Counted from the stretch's first letter, positions 29,577 to 40,031 are shown. The stretch: 40,232 nucleotides of DNA from an uncultured Lutibacter sp. (GCA_947311835.1 CAMZLV010000011.1:1-40232), one strand, 5' to 3'. Numbers and translations are program-made. The notes: generated by a model not told the origin, from the letters alone.

Positions 29577-30565
29577 TGAAAAAAATAATTTTAATTTCTT
29601 TATTAATTAGTTTTATTTCTTGCCAACCACAACAACAGCCTCAAAAATATAAAGAAGTTGTAAAATTGATGGGAAGTCGTTTTGATATTACCGTTGTAGC
29701 ATCAAATAAAGAAGAAGCAAATCAATATATTGATGTAGCAATTGAAGAAATTAAAAGAATTGAAAACATTATTTCATCATGGAATCCAAACTCTCAAACA
29801 TCTTTAATCAATAAAAATGCAGGAATAAAACCTGTAAAAGTTGATGAAGAATTATTTAATTTAATAGAAAGAAGTTTGATGATTTCTAAATTGACCAATG
29901 GTGCATTTGATATAAGTTATGCATCAATGGATAAAATTTGGAAATTTGATGGTACTATGAAAACATTTCCTTCAGAAGAAGAAATCGCAAAATCAGTATT
30001 AAAAGTAGGTTTTGAAAATATTATTTTAGATAAAAAACAGCAAACAGTTTTTTTAAAATTAAAAGGAATGAAAATCGGTTTTGGTGCAATAGGAAAAGGA
30101 TACGCAGCAGATAAAACCAAAAAACTACTTATAGGCAAAGGTGTAAAAGCAGGTATAATTAACGCTTCTGGAGACATGAACACTTGGGGAAAGCAACCAA
30201 ATGGAGAAGATTGGATGGTAGGAATTACTAATCCGATGAATAAAAATAAGGTTTTTGCTTTATTGCCTATTTCTAATTCAGCAGTAGTAACTTCTGGAAA
30301 CTATGAAAAATATGTAAAATTTAACGGAAAACGTTATACACATATAATAAATCCAAAAACAGGTTATCCAAGTTCAGGGATTATAAGTGTTAGTGTATTT
30401 GCATCAAAAGCAGAATTAGCAGATGCTTTGGCAACATCAATTTTTGTTATGGGAAAAGAAACAGGATTAGATTTTATTAACCAATTAAATGGAGTAGAGT
30501 GCGTACTTGTAGATGATGCAGGTAAAATACACACTTCAAAAACCATTAAACTTAAAAACAACTAG
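29576..30565 (+). CDS. apbE: FAD:protein FMN transferase (ApbE), lipoprotein
   Basis: Lipobox FISC; LMGSRFDITVVA, NASGDMNTWGKQPNGEDWMVGITNP, YTHIINPKTGYP; start overlaps thioredoxin stop (TAATG). Confidence 0.93.
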   Translation: MKKIILISLLISFISCQPQQQPQKYKEVVKLMGSRFDITVVASNKEEANQYIDVAIEEIKRIENIISSWNPNSQTSLINKNAGIKPVKVDEELFNLIERSLMISKLTNGAFDISYASMDKIWKFDGTMKTFPSEEEIAKSVLKVGFENIILDKKQQTVFLKLKGMKIGFGAIGKGYAADKTKKLLIGKGVKAGIINASGDMNTWGKQPNGEDWMVGITNPMNKNKVFALLPISNSAVVTSGNYEKYVKFNGKRYTHIINPKTGYPSSGIISVSVFASKAELADALATSIFVMGKETGLDFINQLNGVECVLVDDAGKIHTSKTIKLKNN

Positions 30566-30566
30566 T

Positions 30567-30776
30567 ATGAAAAATATATTTGTTATCGCAATAATAGTAT
30601 TTACATTATTTTCTTGCGCTACGCTAAAAGAATATGAAAAAGTAAATATTAATGATCCAGATATGGTGCTAACTGCAAATAAAATTGAAAAATTTGAAAC
30701 AAATTTTCAATCATATAGAGAAGGTGCTTCTGGAGCAAATGGAGGTAAAACAGGTGGAGGTTGTGGATGTAATTAA
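30567..30776 (+). CDS. DUF4266 small lipoprotein
   Basis: MKNIFVIAIIVFTLFSCATLKEYEKVNINDPDMVLTANKIEKFETNFQSYREGASGANGGKTGGGCGCN. Confidence 0.88.
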   Translation: MKNIFVIAIIVFTLFSCATLKEYEKVNINDPDMVLTANKIEKFETNFQSYREGASGANGGKTGGGCGCN

Positions 30777-30785
30777 AGAATAAAA

Positions 30786-32240
30786 ATGAAAAAAATACAG
30801 ATATTTATATTATTAATAACTTCGTTTTCCGTTTTCGCACAACAAGAAAATACTGAAAATGAAACCTATAAAAAACGAGTTTTAGAAACTGCAGAAGTTG
30901 ATTTCTTAATGAGTTATTATGCGCAAACAGGAACGCATGCCTCAGTAACAGGAGGTATTGGAAACGAAAAATTATCCGATGTAACACCAACAATTATTAT
31001 TTCATTACCGCTAAACGATAATGATGTACTAACTGTAGATGCAGGAATTTCTGCTTACACATCAGCATCATCAAGTAATCTAAATCCCTTTGATTCTTCA
31101 GGAGCGTCAAGAAATGGAGGTGATGATGATGATGACAGAAGTTTACGAGCAGCAACACCAATAACAGGAAGTCCTTGGGTTGAATCTTCAGGTGCATCGC
31201 GTCAAGATGTTTGGTCAAACGGAATAATTAGTTATTCTCACAGTTCAGACGATAGAAATAGTGTTTGGAGTGCACACGTTGGAGTAGCAGCAGAATTTGA
31301 TTATACATCTTTTGGTTTTGGTGGAGGTTTTACAAAATTATTTAATGAACAAAACACAGAAATAGGAGTTAAAGGTCAAGTATATATGGATGCTTGGAAC
31401 CCAAGATATCCAACGGAATTAGATTCGTATATAGAAGCAGGAAATAATTTGTATAACGGTTTCTTTAGTGGACTTGATATTCTTAATCAAAACGGTGTTG
31501 CAATTAATAAGAATAGCGTAAATGCTTGGAAACCATTTAATACAACTTTGGTAACAGATAAGGCAAGAAATTCGTATTCTGTATCCGTTAGTTTTTCACA
31601 AATTTTAAGTAAAAAATCACAAATATCATTGTTTTTTGATGTTGTGAATCAGCAAGGATGGTTAGCAAACCCAACACAACGCGTATATTTTGGAGATAGA
31701 CCAAACTTTTATATTGGTACTGCATCAAGTATTCCTAATTATACTTCAACTTCTAATACAGATGTTTTTCATTTGGCAGATGACATAGAACGGATGCCAA
31801 GTTCGCGACTTAAAATACCAGTTGGAATGCGATTTAATTATTACGTCAATGAAATACTATCAATTAGAACCTATTATCGTTATTATACCGATGATTGGGG
31901 AATTGATTCGCACACAGCAAATGTAGAATTGCCAATCAAAATTTCTGAAAAATTCACGTTATATCCAACCTATAGATATTACCAACAAACAGCAGCAGAT
32001 TATTTTGCGCCATACGAACAAAACCTTTCAACTCAAGAGTTTTATACTTCTGATTATGACTTGTCTAAATTTGATAGCAATCAATACGGACTTGGTATAA
32101 AATATACAGATGTTTTTACAAAAGCCAAGATTTATACTTTTGGAATAAAAACGGTTGATTTACGCTACAATAATTATTCACGAAGCGATGGATTAAATTC
32201 AGGAATAATTTCATTCGGAATAAAATTTGTAAACGATTAA
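30786..32240 (+). CDS. DUF3570 domain protein (predicted outer-membrane beta barrel)
   Basis: Signal peptide; TPTIIISLPLNDNDVLTVDAGISAYTSASSSNLNPFDSSGAS...; DUF4266/ApbE neighbourhood. Confidence 0.85.
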   Translation: MKKIQIFILLITSFSVFAQQENTENETYKKRVLETAEVDFLMSYYAQTGTHASVTGGIGNEKLSDVTPTIIISLPLNDNDVLTVDAGISAYTSASSSNLNPFDSSGASRNGGDDDDDRSLRAATPITGSPWVESSGASRQDVWSNGIISYSHSSDDRNSVWSAHVGVAAEFDYTSFGFGGGFTKLFNEQNTEIGVKGQVYMDAWNPRYPTELDSYIEAGNNLYNGFFSGLDILNQNGVAINKNSVNAWKPFNTTLVTDKARNSYSVSVSFSQILSKKSQISLFFDVVNQQGWLANPTQRVYFGDRPNFYIGTASSIPNYTSTSNTDVFHLADDIERMPSSRLKIPVGMRFNYYVNEILSIRTYYRYYTDDWGIDSHTANVELPIKISEKFTLYPTYRYYQQTAADYFAPYEQNLSTQEFYTSDYDLSKFDSNQYGLGIKYTDVFTKAKIYTFGIKTVDLRYNNYSRSDGLNSGIISFGIKFVND

Positions 32241-32255
32241 TAAGTTTTATTTTAT

Positions 32256-32912
32256 CTAATTAATAGAAGCATATCGATGAAATTCAAGTTCATTGATATG
32301 CTTTAGTTTTTTACAAAAACCATCTTTCATGATATAAATATCTTTTGACAAGTCAATAATGTGCTTGTATAAATGGTCAGTTATAACGACTATTTTATAT
32401 TGACTTTCTTCAACTATTAACTGTTTTATTTTTTCAATATACAAAGGAGCAACATTTGAAAAAGGCTCATCAAGTAATACAATTTTAGAATTTGATTTTA
32501 AGCACAAATAAATTTCAACAATTCGTTTTTCTCCTCCTGATAATTCTTGAATTTTAGGATTCTTATATTTTTTAAAACCATCAAAGTACTTTTTAAAATC
32601 ATCAAAAGAAACATTATATAATTTAAAAGCCAATTTTATTTTCATACCGTTTAATAAAAAATGAAATTGCGGTAAATAAGAAATTTTACCAGACTTAAAA
32701 AGTGGTTTTATAATGTGTTTAGAATCAATCCGTATTGATTTAAATTTCGGTTTTAGTGTGCCGAAAATGATTTTTAATAAGGATGATTTTCCACAGCCAT
32801 TACTTCCAAGAATACCTGTAATAGCACCTTTTTCTGCTTTAAGGTAAACACTTGATAAAATAGGTTTAGCACCAAAATACAATTCAACTCCATCTATTTC
32901 TAGTCTATTCAT
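32256..32912 (-). CDS. ABC transporter ATP-binding protein (LptB/LivF-like signature)
   Basis: GILGSNGCGKSSLLKIIFG, ELSGGEKRIVEIYLCLKSNSKIVLLDEPFSNVAP. Confidence 0.9.
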   Translation of the reverse strand: MNRLEIDGVELYFGAKPILSSVYLKAEKGAITGILGSNGCGKSSLLKIIFGTLKPKFKSIRIDSKHIIKPLFKSGKISYLPQFHFLLNGMKIKLAFKLYNVSFDDFKKYFDGFKKYKNPKIQELSGGEKRIVEIYLCLKSNSKIVLLDEPFSNVAPLYIEKIKQLIVEESQYKIVVITDHLYKHIIDLSKDIYIMKDGFCKKLKHINELEFHRYASIN

Positions 32913-33187
32913 ACTATAATTTTAATGATTCCAAACAAGAAAAAATCAATGATAAATGAATACAAGAAAAGTCCAAATTTTGTAGCTCCTAAATTATAGT
33001 AAAAAAAGAATTTTTTATCTTTAGTATCATCGATATATTTAAAGGACCAAATTGCTGAAAAAATAAGAATTTTGGTCATAATAACAACAGGAAAAGCAAT
33101 GTTAAAAAACGCTAAACCAAGTGAGGCTATAAGTAGTAGCCCAAAAATATCTTTGTAAAAAGAAAAATAAAGTTGAAACTTTTTCAT
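32909..33187 (-). CDS. Small hydrophobic membrane protein, possible ABC partner
   Basis: MKKFQLYFSFYKDIFGLLLIASLGLAFFNIAFPVVIMTKILIF...; overlaps ABC gene by 4 nt. Confidence 0.65.
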   Translation of the reverse strand: MKKFQLYFSFYKDIFGLLLIASLGLAFFNIAFPVVIMTKILIFSAIWSFKYIDDTKDKKFFFYYNLGATKFGLFLYSFIIDFFLFGIIKIIV

Positions 33188-33282
33188 TATTTGTAAATAT
33201 ATTAAAATTAAATGCAATAAAAAAAACTACTTTTTTGTTTTGATATTTTTTTATCGTATTTTTCGAAATCAAATATATAAAC

Positions 33283-34563
33283 ATGAGACAATTTATCTTC
33301 CTTGTATTGATGCTGATTTCGATAAGTATTCAATCACAAAGCAAATTAACCGAAAAATTAATTGATGATGTAGAGCCAAAAGTTATTGAATGGAGGCGTT
33401 ATTTTCATGAAAATCCAGAACTGTCTAATCGAGAGTTTAATACAGCAAAAAAAATTGCAGCACATCTAAGAAGTCTTGGTTTAGAAGTGCAAACAGGAAT
33501 TGCACATACAGGAGTTGTTGGAATTTTAAAAGGTGATAAACCTGGAAAAGTAGTTGCATTAAGAGCTGATATTGATGCGCTTCCTGTAACAGAAAGAACA
33601 CCAATACCGTTTGCATCAAAGGTAAAAAGCACGTATAACGGCAAAGATACAGGTGTAATGCATGCTTGTGGTCATGATTCTCATATTGCAATTTTGATGG
33701 GAACGGCTGAAGTATTATCAAAAATAAAAAAAGATATTAAAGGTACTGTTAAATTTATTTTTCAACCTGCAGAAGAAGGTCCACCTAAAGGAGAAGTAGG
33801 AGGAGCAGGTCTAATGGTAGAAGAAGGTGTGTTAGAAAATCCAACAGTAGATGCCATTTTTGGATTGCATATAAGTTCTATTACTGATGTTGGTCATATT
33901 ACCTATAAAACCGAAGGTATTATGGCTGCCGCTCAATCATTTGAAATTGATGTTACAGGAAAACAAGCACATGGTTCACGTCCTTGGCATGGAATAGATC
34001 CTATAGTTATTTCAGCACAAATAATTAATGGTTTGCAAACAATAGTAAGTAGAGATACTGAGTTAACAAAGGCAGCAGCAGTAATTACTGTAGGTCTTAT
34101 TAATGGAGGAATTAGAAGTAATATAATTCCAGAAAAGGTTAAAATGATTGGTACAATTAGAACCTTAGATTATGATATGCAAAAAAAATTAAATGATGAG
34201 GTAAAAAGGCGTGTTCCTGCAATAGCAGAAGCGTTTGGAGGAAAAGCGACTATTACGATTGATTCTGGACTTCCAATAACCTATAATAATATTGAATTAA
34301 CAAACAAGATGGTTCCTTCTTTAGAAAAAGCGGCAGGAAAAGAAAACGTGCATATTATTGACGCAATTACAGGCGCCGAAGACTTTTCTTTCTATCAGAA
34401 AAAAATACCTGGAATGTACTTTTTCTTAGGTGCAAAACCCTTAGATGTAGCAGTAAAAGATGCGACAGGTCATCATACTCCAGATTTTTATTTAGATGAA
34501 AGTGGATTTAAAGTAGGAGTTAAGGCTTTTGTCAATTTAACTTTAGATTTTTTAAATAATTAA
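33283..34563 (+). CDS. M20 family amidohydrolase/peptidase
   Basis: RRYFHENPELSNREF, GVMHACGHDSHIAILMG, FIFQPAEEGPP, GAEDFSFYQ. Confidence 0.93.
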   Translation: MRQFIFLVLMLISISIQSQSKLTEKLIDDVEPKVIEWRRYFHENPELSNREFNTAKKIAAHLRSLGLEVQTGIAHTGVVGILKGDKPGKVVALRADIDALPVTERTPIPFASKVKSTYNGKDTGVMHACGHDSHIAILMGTAEVLSKIKKDIKGTVKFIFQPAEEGPPKGEVGGAGLMVEEGVLENPTVDAIFGLHISSITDVGHITYKTEGIMAAAQSFEIDVTGKQAHGSRPWHGIDPIVISAQIINGLQTIVSRDTELTKAAAVITVGLINGGIRSNIIPEKVKMIGTIRTLDYDMQKKLNDEVKRRVPAIAEAFGGKATITIDSGLPITYNNIELTNKMVPSLEKAAGKENVHIIDAITGAEDFSFYQKKIPGMYFFLGAKPLDVAVKDATGHHTPDFYLDESGFKVGVKAFVNLTLDFLNN

Positions 34564-34589
34564 TAAATACAATTTAGTGTTTAAAAAAG

Positions 34590-34716
34590 AGGTCATCTAA
34601 AAAGTCATTATCTTACCAATTTGAATACAGTCTAAAACACCAATCAACTGATTGTTAACGAATTGTCATTTTAAACGTTCTTCATTTTATTCAGAATAAC
34701 GCTTTTTAGACTGCTT
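34590..34716. repeat. MITE-like inverted-repeat element, copy 2
   Basis: aggtcatctaaaaag ... ctttttagactgctt (11/15 as inverted ends); same length class as 22756-22883. Confidence 0.6.
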
Positions 34717-34774
34717 TTTATTAATATATGAAAACTGATAATAAATTTGTAAATTTGCATTCCAATAAAAGAAG

Positions 34775-35851
34775 ATGTTAGATAAATTACACATAGTAAA
34801 ACAACGATTTGATGAAGTTTCAGACCTTATCATTCAACCAGATATTATTACAGATCAAAAGCGTTATGTAAGGCTTAATAAAGAATATAAAGATTTAAGT
34901 GCAATAGTAGAAAAAATAAAAACCTATGAATCTTTATTGGAAAATATAACTGAAGCAAAAGAAATTATTGCGGATGGTTCTGATGCAGAAATGGTAGAAA
35001 TGGCACAACTAGAAATTGAAGAAGCAAATGGTCTAATACCTAAATTGGAAGATGATATTAAGTTTATGCTTATTCCTAAAGATCCTGAAGATGCTAAAAA
35101 CGTAATTGTTGAAATACGAGCAGGAACTGGAGGAGATGAAGCAAGTATTTTTGCAGGAGATTTATACAGAATGTATACAAAATATGCATCTGACAAAAAA
35201 TGGAAAACCGAAATTGAAGATATAAGCGAAGGTACTGCAGGAGGTTTTAAAGAAATAATTTTTAGTATTTCTGGTGCCGATGTGTATGGTGATATGAAGT
35301 TTGAATCAGGAGTGCATCGTGTGCAACGTGTACCACAAACCGAAACACAAGGTCGTGTGCATACAAGTGCTGCAACAGTTATGGTACTTCCTGAAGCCGA
35401 AGAATTTGATATAGATTTAAAACAAAGTGATATTCGTGTAGATTATTTTTGTTCGTCAGGTCCAGGAGGTCAGTCGGTAAATACAACCTATTCTGCTGTG
35501 CGTTTGACACACGTTCCAACAGGAATTGTAGCGCAATGTCAAGATCAAAAATCACAACATAAAAATAAGGACAAAGCCATGAAAGTATTGCGTTCTCGTA
35601 TATACGAAATGGAATTGGCTAAAAAATTAGCTCTCGATGCTGCTAAAAGAAATACCTTAGTTTCAAGTGGTGACCGTTCGGCTAAAATTAGAACCTATAA
35701 CTATCCGCAAGGTCGTGTAACTGAACACAGAATTGGCTTGACAATCTATGACTTGCAAAATGTAATTAATGGCGATATTCACAAAATTATTGATGAATTG
35801 AAATTACATGAAAATACCGAAAAGTTAAAAGAATTGGGTGAGGTTTTATAG
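34775..35851 (+). CDS. prfA: Peptide chain release factor 1
   Basis: [42 protein letters not shown]. Confidence 0.96.
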   Translation: MLDKLHIVKQRFDEVSDLIIQPDIITDQKRYVRLNKEYKDLSAIVEKIKTYESLLENITEAKEIIADGSDAEMVEMAQLEIEEANGLIPKLEDDIKFMLIPKDPEDAKNVIVEIRAGTGGDEASIFAGDLYRMYTKYASDKKWKTEIEDISEGTAGGFKEIIFSISGADVYGDMKFESGVHRVQRVPQTETQGRVHTSAATVMVLPEAEEFDIDLKQSDIRVDYFCSSGPGGQSVNTTYSAVRLTHVPTGIVAQCQDQKSQHKNKDKAMKVLRSRIYEMELAKKLALDAAKRNTLVSSGDRSAKIRTYNYPQGRVTEHRIGLTIYDLQNVINGDIHKIIDELKLHENTEKLKELGEVL

Positions 35852-35870
35852 AATTCAGATGCTATTAATA

Positions 35871-35901
35871 AAAAATCCTAAACTTACGTTTAGGATTTTT
35901 T
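35871..35901. terminator. Hairpin terminator
   Basis: aaaaatcctaaacttacgtttaggattttt. Confidence 0.85.
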
Positions 35902-35920
35902 ATGTTTTGAAGTTAGGAAT

Positions 35921-36673
35921 CTACTCAATATACCAATCTCTCAAACGTACTTCAATTTCAGAGTTCTCTTTATTCACAATTTCTTTAAATTTTTTAATTT
36001 CAGATAAACCATCAGCGCCTCTATAATGGTATGGATATACAATTGCTGGTTTAAAGTCTAAAACTGCGCTTGATGCTTCTTTAATATCCATCGTATATGG
36101 TAAATTCATACAGACAAAAGCAATATCTATTTTATACAAACTGCGTATTTCTTGTGTTCCAGAAGTGTCACCAGAAATATAAACTTTAGTATCATCAAGA
36201 TAAAGAAGGTAGCCATTACCACGACCTTTAGGATGATACGCATTTTTATTTTCAGGTAGATTGTACATCGCAACAGCTGAAATGAATAAGCCTAAACGGT
36301 GAATACCTTGTCGGTTGTTTAATACTTCTATTTGATTTTTATATTCGCTTGGTAATTTATCAGCAACTGCTTGAGGAACGATAAAAAGTGTGTTTTTAGT
36401 GCTAATCCCTTCAAGTGTTTTCAGATTTAAATGGTCTGGATGAATATCAGTAATTAAAATAATGTCAGGATTTGAACAGTTTTTATATTTTTTTAGATCT
36501 CCTGATGGATCTACATAAATAGTTTTACCCTCATATGTCAATATGATTGAAGCATGTGTTATAGGTTGTATAGTAAGAGTTCCATCTTTCGTTTGAATAC
36601 TATCTATAGCTATTAGTTGAGCATTTAATTGTGTGAAAAATAAACTCATTACTAAAAATGTAATTTTCTTCAT
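35921..36673 (-). CDS. Exported MBL-fold metallo-hydrolase
   Basis: ITHASIILTYEGKTIYVDP, ITDIHPDHLN, YISGDTSGT. Confidence 0.85.
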   Translation of the reverse strand: MKKITFLVMSLFFTQLNAQLIAIDSIQTKDGTLTIQPITHASIILTYEGKTIYVDPSGDLKKYKNCSNPDIILITDIHPDHLNLKTLEGISTKNTLFIVPQAVADKLPSEYKNQIEVLNNRQGIHRLGLFISAVAMYNLPENKNAYHPKGRGNGYLLYLDDTKVYISGDTSGTQEIRSLYKIDIAFVCMNLPYTMDIKEASSAVLDFKPAIVYPYHYRGADGLSEIKKFKEIVNKENSEIEVRLRDWYIE

Positions 36674-36737
36674 TTTTTGATGTTTAGTATTGATATATAC
36701 ATAAAGTGTACCAAAGTTAGCGATTGTTTTTTAAAAC

Positions 36738-36769
36738 AGAAAGTCCGAAACTTTCGTTTCGGACTTTCT
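36738..36769. terminator. Hairpin terminator after rplT
   Basis: agaaagtccgaaactttcgtttcggactttct. Confidence 0.85.
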
Positions 36770-36792
36770 ATTATAAGCAAGTGTTAAATACT

Positions 36793-37137
36793 CTATTTTA
36801 CTTTATCAACTACAGCCTTAAAAGCCTCTGGATGGTTCATTGCTAAATCGGCAAGTACCTTACGGTTCAATTCGATGTTATTAGCTTTTACTTTACCCAT
36901 AAATTGAGAATAAGACATTCCATATTGTCTAGCTCCAGCGTTAATACGTTGAATCCATAATGCACGGAAGTTTCTTTTGTTGTTTTTACGGTCTCTATAA
37001 GAATATAACATTCCTTTTTCAACCGCATTTTTTGCTACTGTGTAAACGTTTTTACGTCTTCCAAAGTAACCTTTTGCTTGCTTCAATATCTTTTTTCTTC
37101 TAGCTCTTGAAGCAACTGAATTTACTGATCTTGGCAT
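36793..37137 (-). CDS. rplT: 50S ribosomal protein L20
   Basis: [32 protein letters not shown]. Confidence 0.97.
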   Translation of the reverse strand: MPRSVNSVASRARRKKILKQAKGYFGRRKNVYTVAKNAVEKGMLYSYRDRKNNKRNFRALWIQRINAGARQYGMSYSQFMGKVKANNIELNRKVLADLAMNHPEAFKAVVDKVK

Positions 37138-37229
37138 AATTTCAATGTTTTTGTTTTATAATGGGCAGATTAAATTTATTTCAATCATTTATACGAGCAC
37201 CATTACATGGTTAAACTAATTCCTAACTT

Positions 37230-37427
37230 CTATTTCAAAGTTAATTGTTGTAAGATGTTACTCTTGTCAGATTTGTGAACCAAACCATCATGAGTTAATC
37301 TTAACTTACGCTTTTTAGATTTTTTTGTCAATATATGACTCTTAAAAGCATGCTTTCTTTTGATTTTTCCAGAACCTGTAAGCTTAAAACGCTTTTTGGC
37401 ACTAGATTTTGTTTTCATTTTCGGCAT
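37230..37427 (-). CDS. rpmI: 50S ribosomal protein L35
   Basis: [36 protein letters not shown]. Confidence 0.97.
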   Translation of the reverse strand: MPKMKTKSSAKKRFKLTGSGKIKRKHAFKSHILTKKSKKRKLRLTHDGLVHKSDKSNILQQLTLK

Positions 37428-37462
37428 TTCTTCTTGTTTTTAACTTGCTTAATATTGTTATA

Positions 37463-37509
37463 ATTTCGATAAACTCAATTTCCTTTAGTTACTGAGCGTA
37501 GTCGAAGTA
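37463..37509. repeat. Degenerate palindromic repeat between infC and rpmI
   Basis: atttcgataaactcaatttcctttagttactgagcgtagtcgaagtat. Confidence 0.55.
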
Positions 37510-38070
37510 TTATTTCTTTTTTGGTGCGATATACATAATCATTCGCTTACCTTCTAATTTTGGTAATTGTTCTACCTTACCATAGTCTTCAAGTTCTTGA
37601 GCCAATCTTAATAATAAGATTTGACCTTGATCTTTATAAATAATTGAACGACCTTTAAAAAATACAAACGCTTTTAATTTTGCACCTTCACTTAAAAACT
37701 TGATTGCGTGTTTCTTTTTAAACTCATAATCATGCTCATCTGTTTGTGGTCCAAAACGAATTTCTTTAACAACTACTTTTGTTGCTTTAGATTTTAACGC
37801 TTTTTCTCTTTTCTTTTGTTCGTATAAATATTTTTTATAATCTATAACTTTACATACAGGTGGTTTTGCTTTGGGAGAAATTTCTACCAAATCAAGTTCT
37901 TGTTCTTTAGCTATCGCTTTCGCTTTGTCTAAAGAATATACTCCTACTTCTACGTTGTCTCCAACTAGACGGACTTCGTCAACATACTTAATCTTATCAT
38001 TAATTCTATGTTGATCTTCTTTGATTACTCTCCAAGGCTTTCTTGCGCCTCTTCTTCTACGTATTGCTAT
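37510..38070 (-). CDS. infC: Translation initiation factor IF-3 with apparent AUA start
   Basis: Extended upstream: ATA GCA ATA CGT... = (M)[76 protein letters not shown] two codons upstream. Confidence 0.9.
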   Translation of the reverse strand: MAIRRRRGARKPWRVIKEDQHRINDKIKYVDEVRLVGDNVEVGVYSLDKAKAIAKEQELDLVEISPKAKPPVCKVIDYKKYLYEQKKREKALKSKATKVVVKEIRFGPQTDEHDYEFKKKHAIKFLSEGAKLKAFVFFKGRSIIYKDQGQILLLRLAQELEDYGKVEQLPKLEGKRMIMYIAPKKK

Positions 38071-38096
38071 GACTTAAAAATTTAAATTAAACTTAT

Positions 38097-40031
38097 TTAT
38101 TCTAATGTACTCTTTATTTCGTTCTTTATTAAAGATATAAAATCTTCAATAGTATAGGTTCCTTTATCTCCTTCACCATGTTTTCTTACAGATATTGTGC
38201 CATCTTTTTCTTCGTTCTCGCCTACAATAATCATATAAGGTATTTTACTCATTTCTGCATCACGAATCTTTCTTCCAGTTTTCTCACTTCGTTCATCAAT
38301 CAGGGCGCGAATTTCGGAATTTTCTAAGACTTGTGAAACTTTTTCGGCATATTTTTGATATTTATCACTGATTGGTAGTAAAATAACCTGCTCAGGCGTT
38401 AGCCATAAAGGGAAGTTTCCTCCAGTATTTTCTAATAAAATAGCAATAAATCGTTCCATTGAGCCAAAAGGAGCACGATGAATCATTATAGGTCTGTGCA
38501 ATTGATTGTCTGAACCTTTATAATGTAAATCAAATCGCTCAGGTAAATTATAATCAACTTGAATTGTACCTAATTGCCAACTTCTACCTAATACATCCTT
38601 AACCATAAAATCTAATTTTGGTCCGTAAAAAGCAGCTTCACCATATTCTACAACGGTATTTAAGTTTTTTTCTTTAGCAGCATTTATAATTGCATTTTCA
38701 GCTTTTTCCCAATTTTCATCTGTTCCAATGTATTTCTCTTTGTTTTCTGGATCTCTAAGTGAAATTTGAGCAGTAAATTCTTTAAATCCTAATGCTTTAA
38801 ATACATATAGAACTAAGTCAATAACATTTTTAAACTCTTCATTTAACTGGTCAGGCGTACAAAAAATATGCGCATCATCTTGCGTGAAACATCTTACACG
38901 AGTCAAACCGTGTAATTCACCACTTTGCTCGTACCTATATACTGTACCAAATTCAGCAAATCGTTTTGGAAGTTCTTTATAAGAATACGGTTTAACTCTA
39001 TATATTTCACAGTGATGAGGGCAGTTCATTGGTTTTAATAAGAATTCCTCTTCATCTTTTGGTGTATGTATTGGTTGAAAACTATCTTCGCCATATTTTT
39101 CATAGTGACCTGAAGTTACATATAACTCCTTTTGTCCAATATGTGGTGTAATTACCATTTCGTAACCTGCTTTCTTTTGAGCGCGTTTTAAAAATTGCTC
39201 TAAACGATCACGTAAAGCGGCACCCTTTGGAAGCCATAAAGGTAAACCTTGCCCAACTCTTGATGAAAAAGCAAATAATTCTAATTCTTTCCCTAATTTT
39301 CTGTGATCTCGTTGTTTTGCTTCTTCTAAGCGTTCAAGGTATTCCGTTAACATTTTTTGCTTAGGGAATGAAACACCATATATACGTGTTAATTGTTTAT
39401 TGTTTTCGTCACCCCTCCAGTATGCTCCAGCAGCACTCATTATTTTAACAGCCTTTATTAGTCCAGTATGAGGTATATGTCCTCCACGACATAAATCAGT
39501 AAAATCAGCATGATCACAAAATGTAATTTCGCCATCATTTAGGTTTTCTATTAATTCAACCTTATATTCGTTGTTTTGTTCTTTATAATAGGATAAGGCA
39601 TCCGCTTTTGAAATCTCACGAAGTTTAAATTGATGTTTTCCACGTGCAAATTCGATCATTTTCGTTTCAATCTGCTTAAAGTCTTTTTCAGATATGGTTT
39701 CTTCCCCTAAATCAATGTCGTAATAAAATCCAGTATCAATAGCAGGGCCAATGGTTAATTTCACATTAGGATGATAAAATGTAATTGCTTGCGCCAATAA
39801 ATGAGCAGTTGAATGCCAAAAGGCTTTTTTACCTTCATCATCATTAAAGGTATAAAGAGTTAAGTTTCCATCAGTATTTAAAGGAGTGACTGTCTCTATA
39901 ATTGTATCGTTAAATTTTGCTGAAATAACACTTCTGGCTAATCCGTGGCTAATGCTTGTAGCAACATCAATAGGAGTGCTGCCTTTTTTATATTGTTTTA
40001 TAGAGCCGTCTGGCAAAGTAATATTGATCAT
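38097..40031 (-). CDS. thrS: Threonyl-tRNA synthetase
   Basis: [36 protein letters not shown]/catalytic/anticodon domains. Confidence 0.97.
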   Translation of the reverse strand: MINITLPDGSIKQYKKGSTPIDVATSISHGLARSVISAKFNDTIIETVTPLNTDGNLTLYTFNDDEGKKAFWHSTAHLLAQAITFYHPNVKLTIGPAIDTGFYYDIDLGEETISEKDFKQIETKMIEFARGKHQFKLREISKADALSYYKEQNNEYKVELIENLNDGEITFCDHADFTDLCRGGHIPHTGLIKAVKIMSAAGAYWRGDENNKQLTRIYGVSFPKQKMLTEYLERLEEAKQRDHRKLGKELELFAFSSRVGQGLPLWLPKGAALRDRLEQFLKRAQKKAGYEMVITPHIGQKELYVTSGHYEKYGEDSFQPIHTPKDEEEFLLKPMNCPHHCEIYRVKPYSYKELPKRFAEFGTVYRYEQSGELHGLTRVRCFTQDDAHIFCTPDQLNEEFKNVIDLVLYVFKALGFKEFTAQISLRDPENKEKYIGTDENWEKAENAIINAAKEKNLNTVVEYGEAAFYGPKLDFMVKDVLGRSWQLGTIQVDYNLPERFDLHYKGSDNQLHRPIMIHRAPFGSMERFIAILLENTGGNFPLWLTPEQVILLPISDKYQKYAEKVSQVLENSEIRALIDERSEKTGRKIRDAEMSKIPYMIIVGENEEKDGTISVRKHGEGDKGTYTIEDFISLIKNEIKSTLE

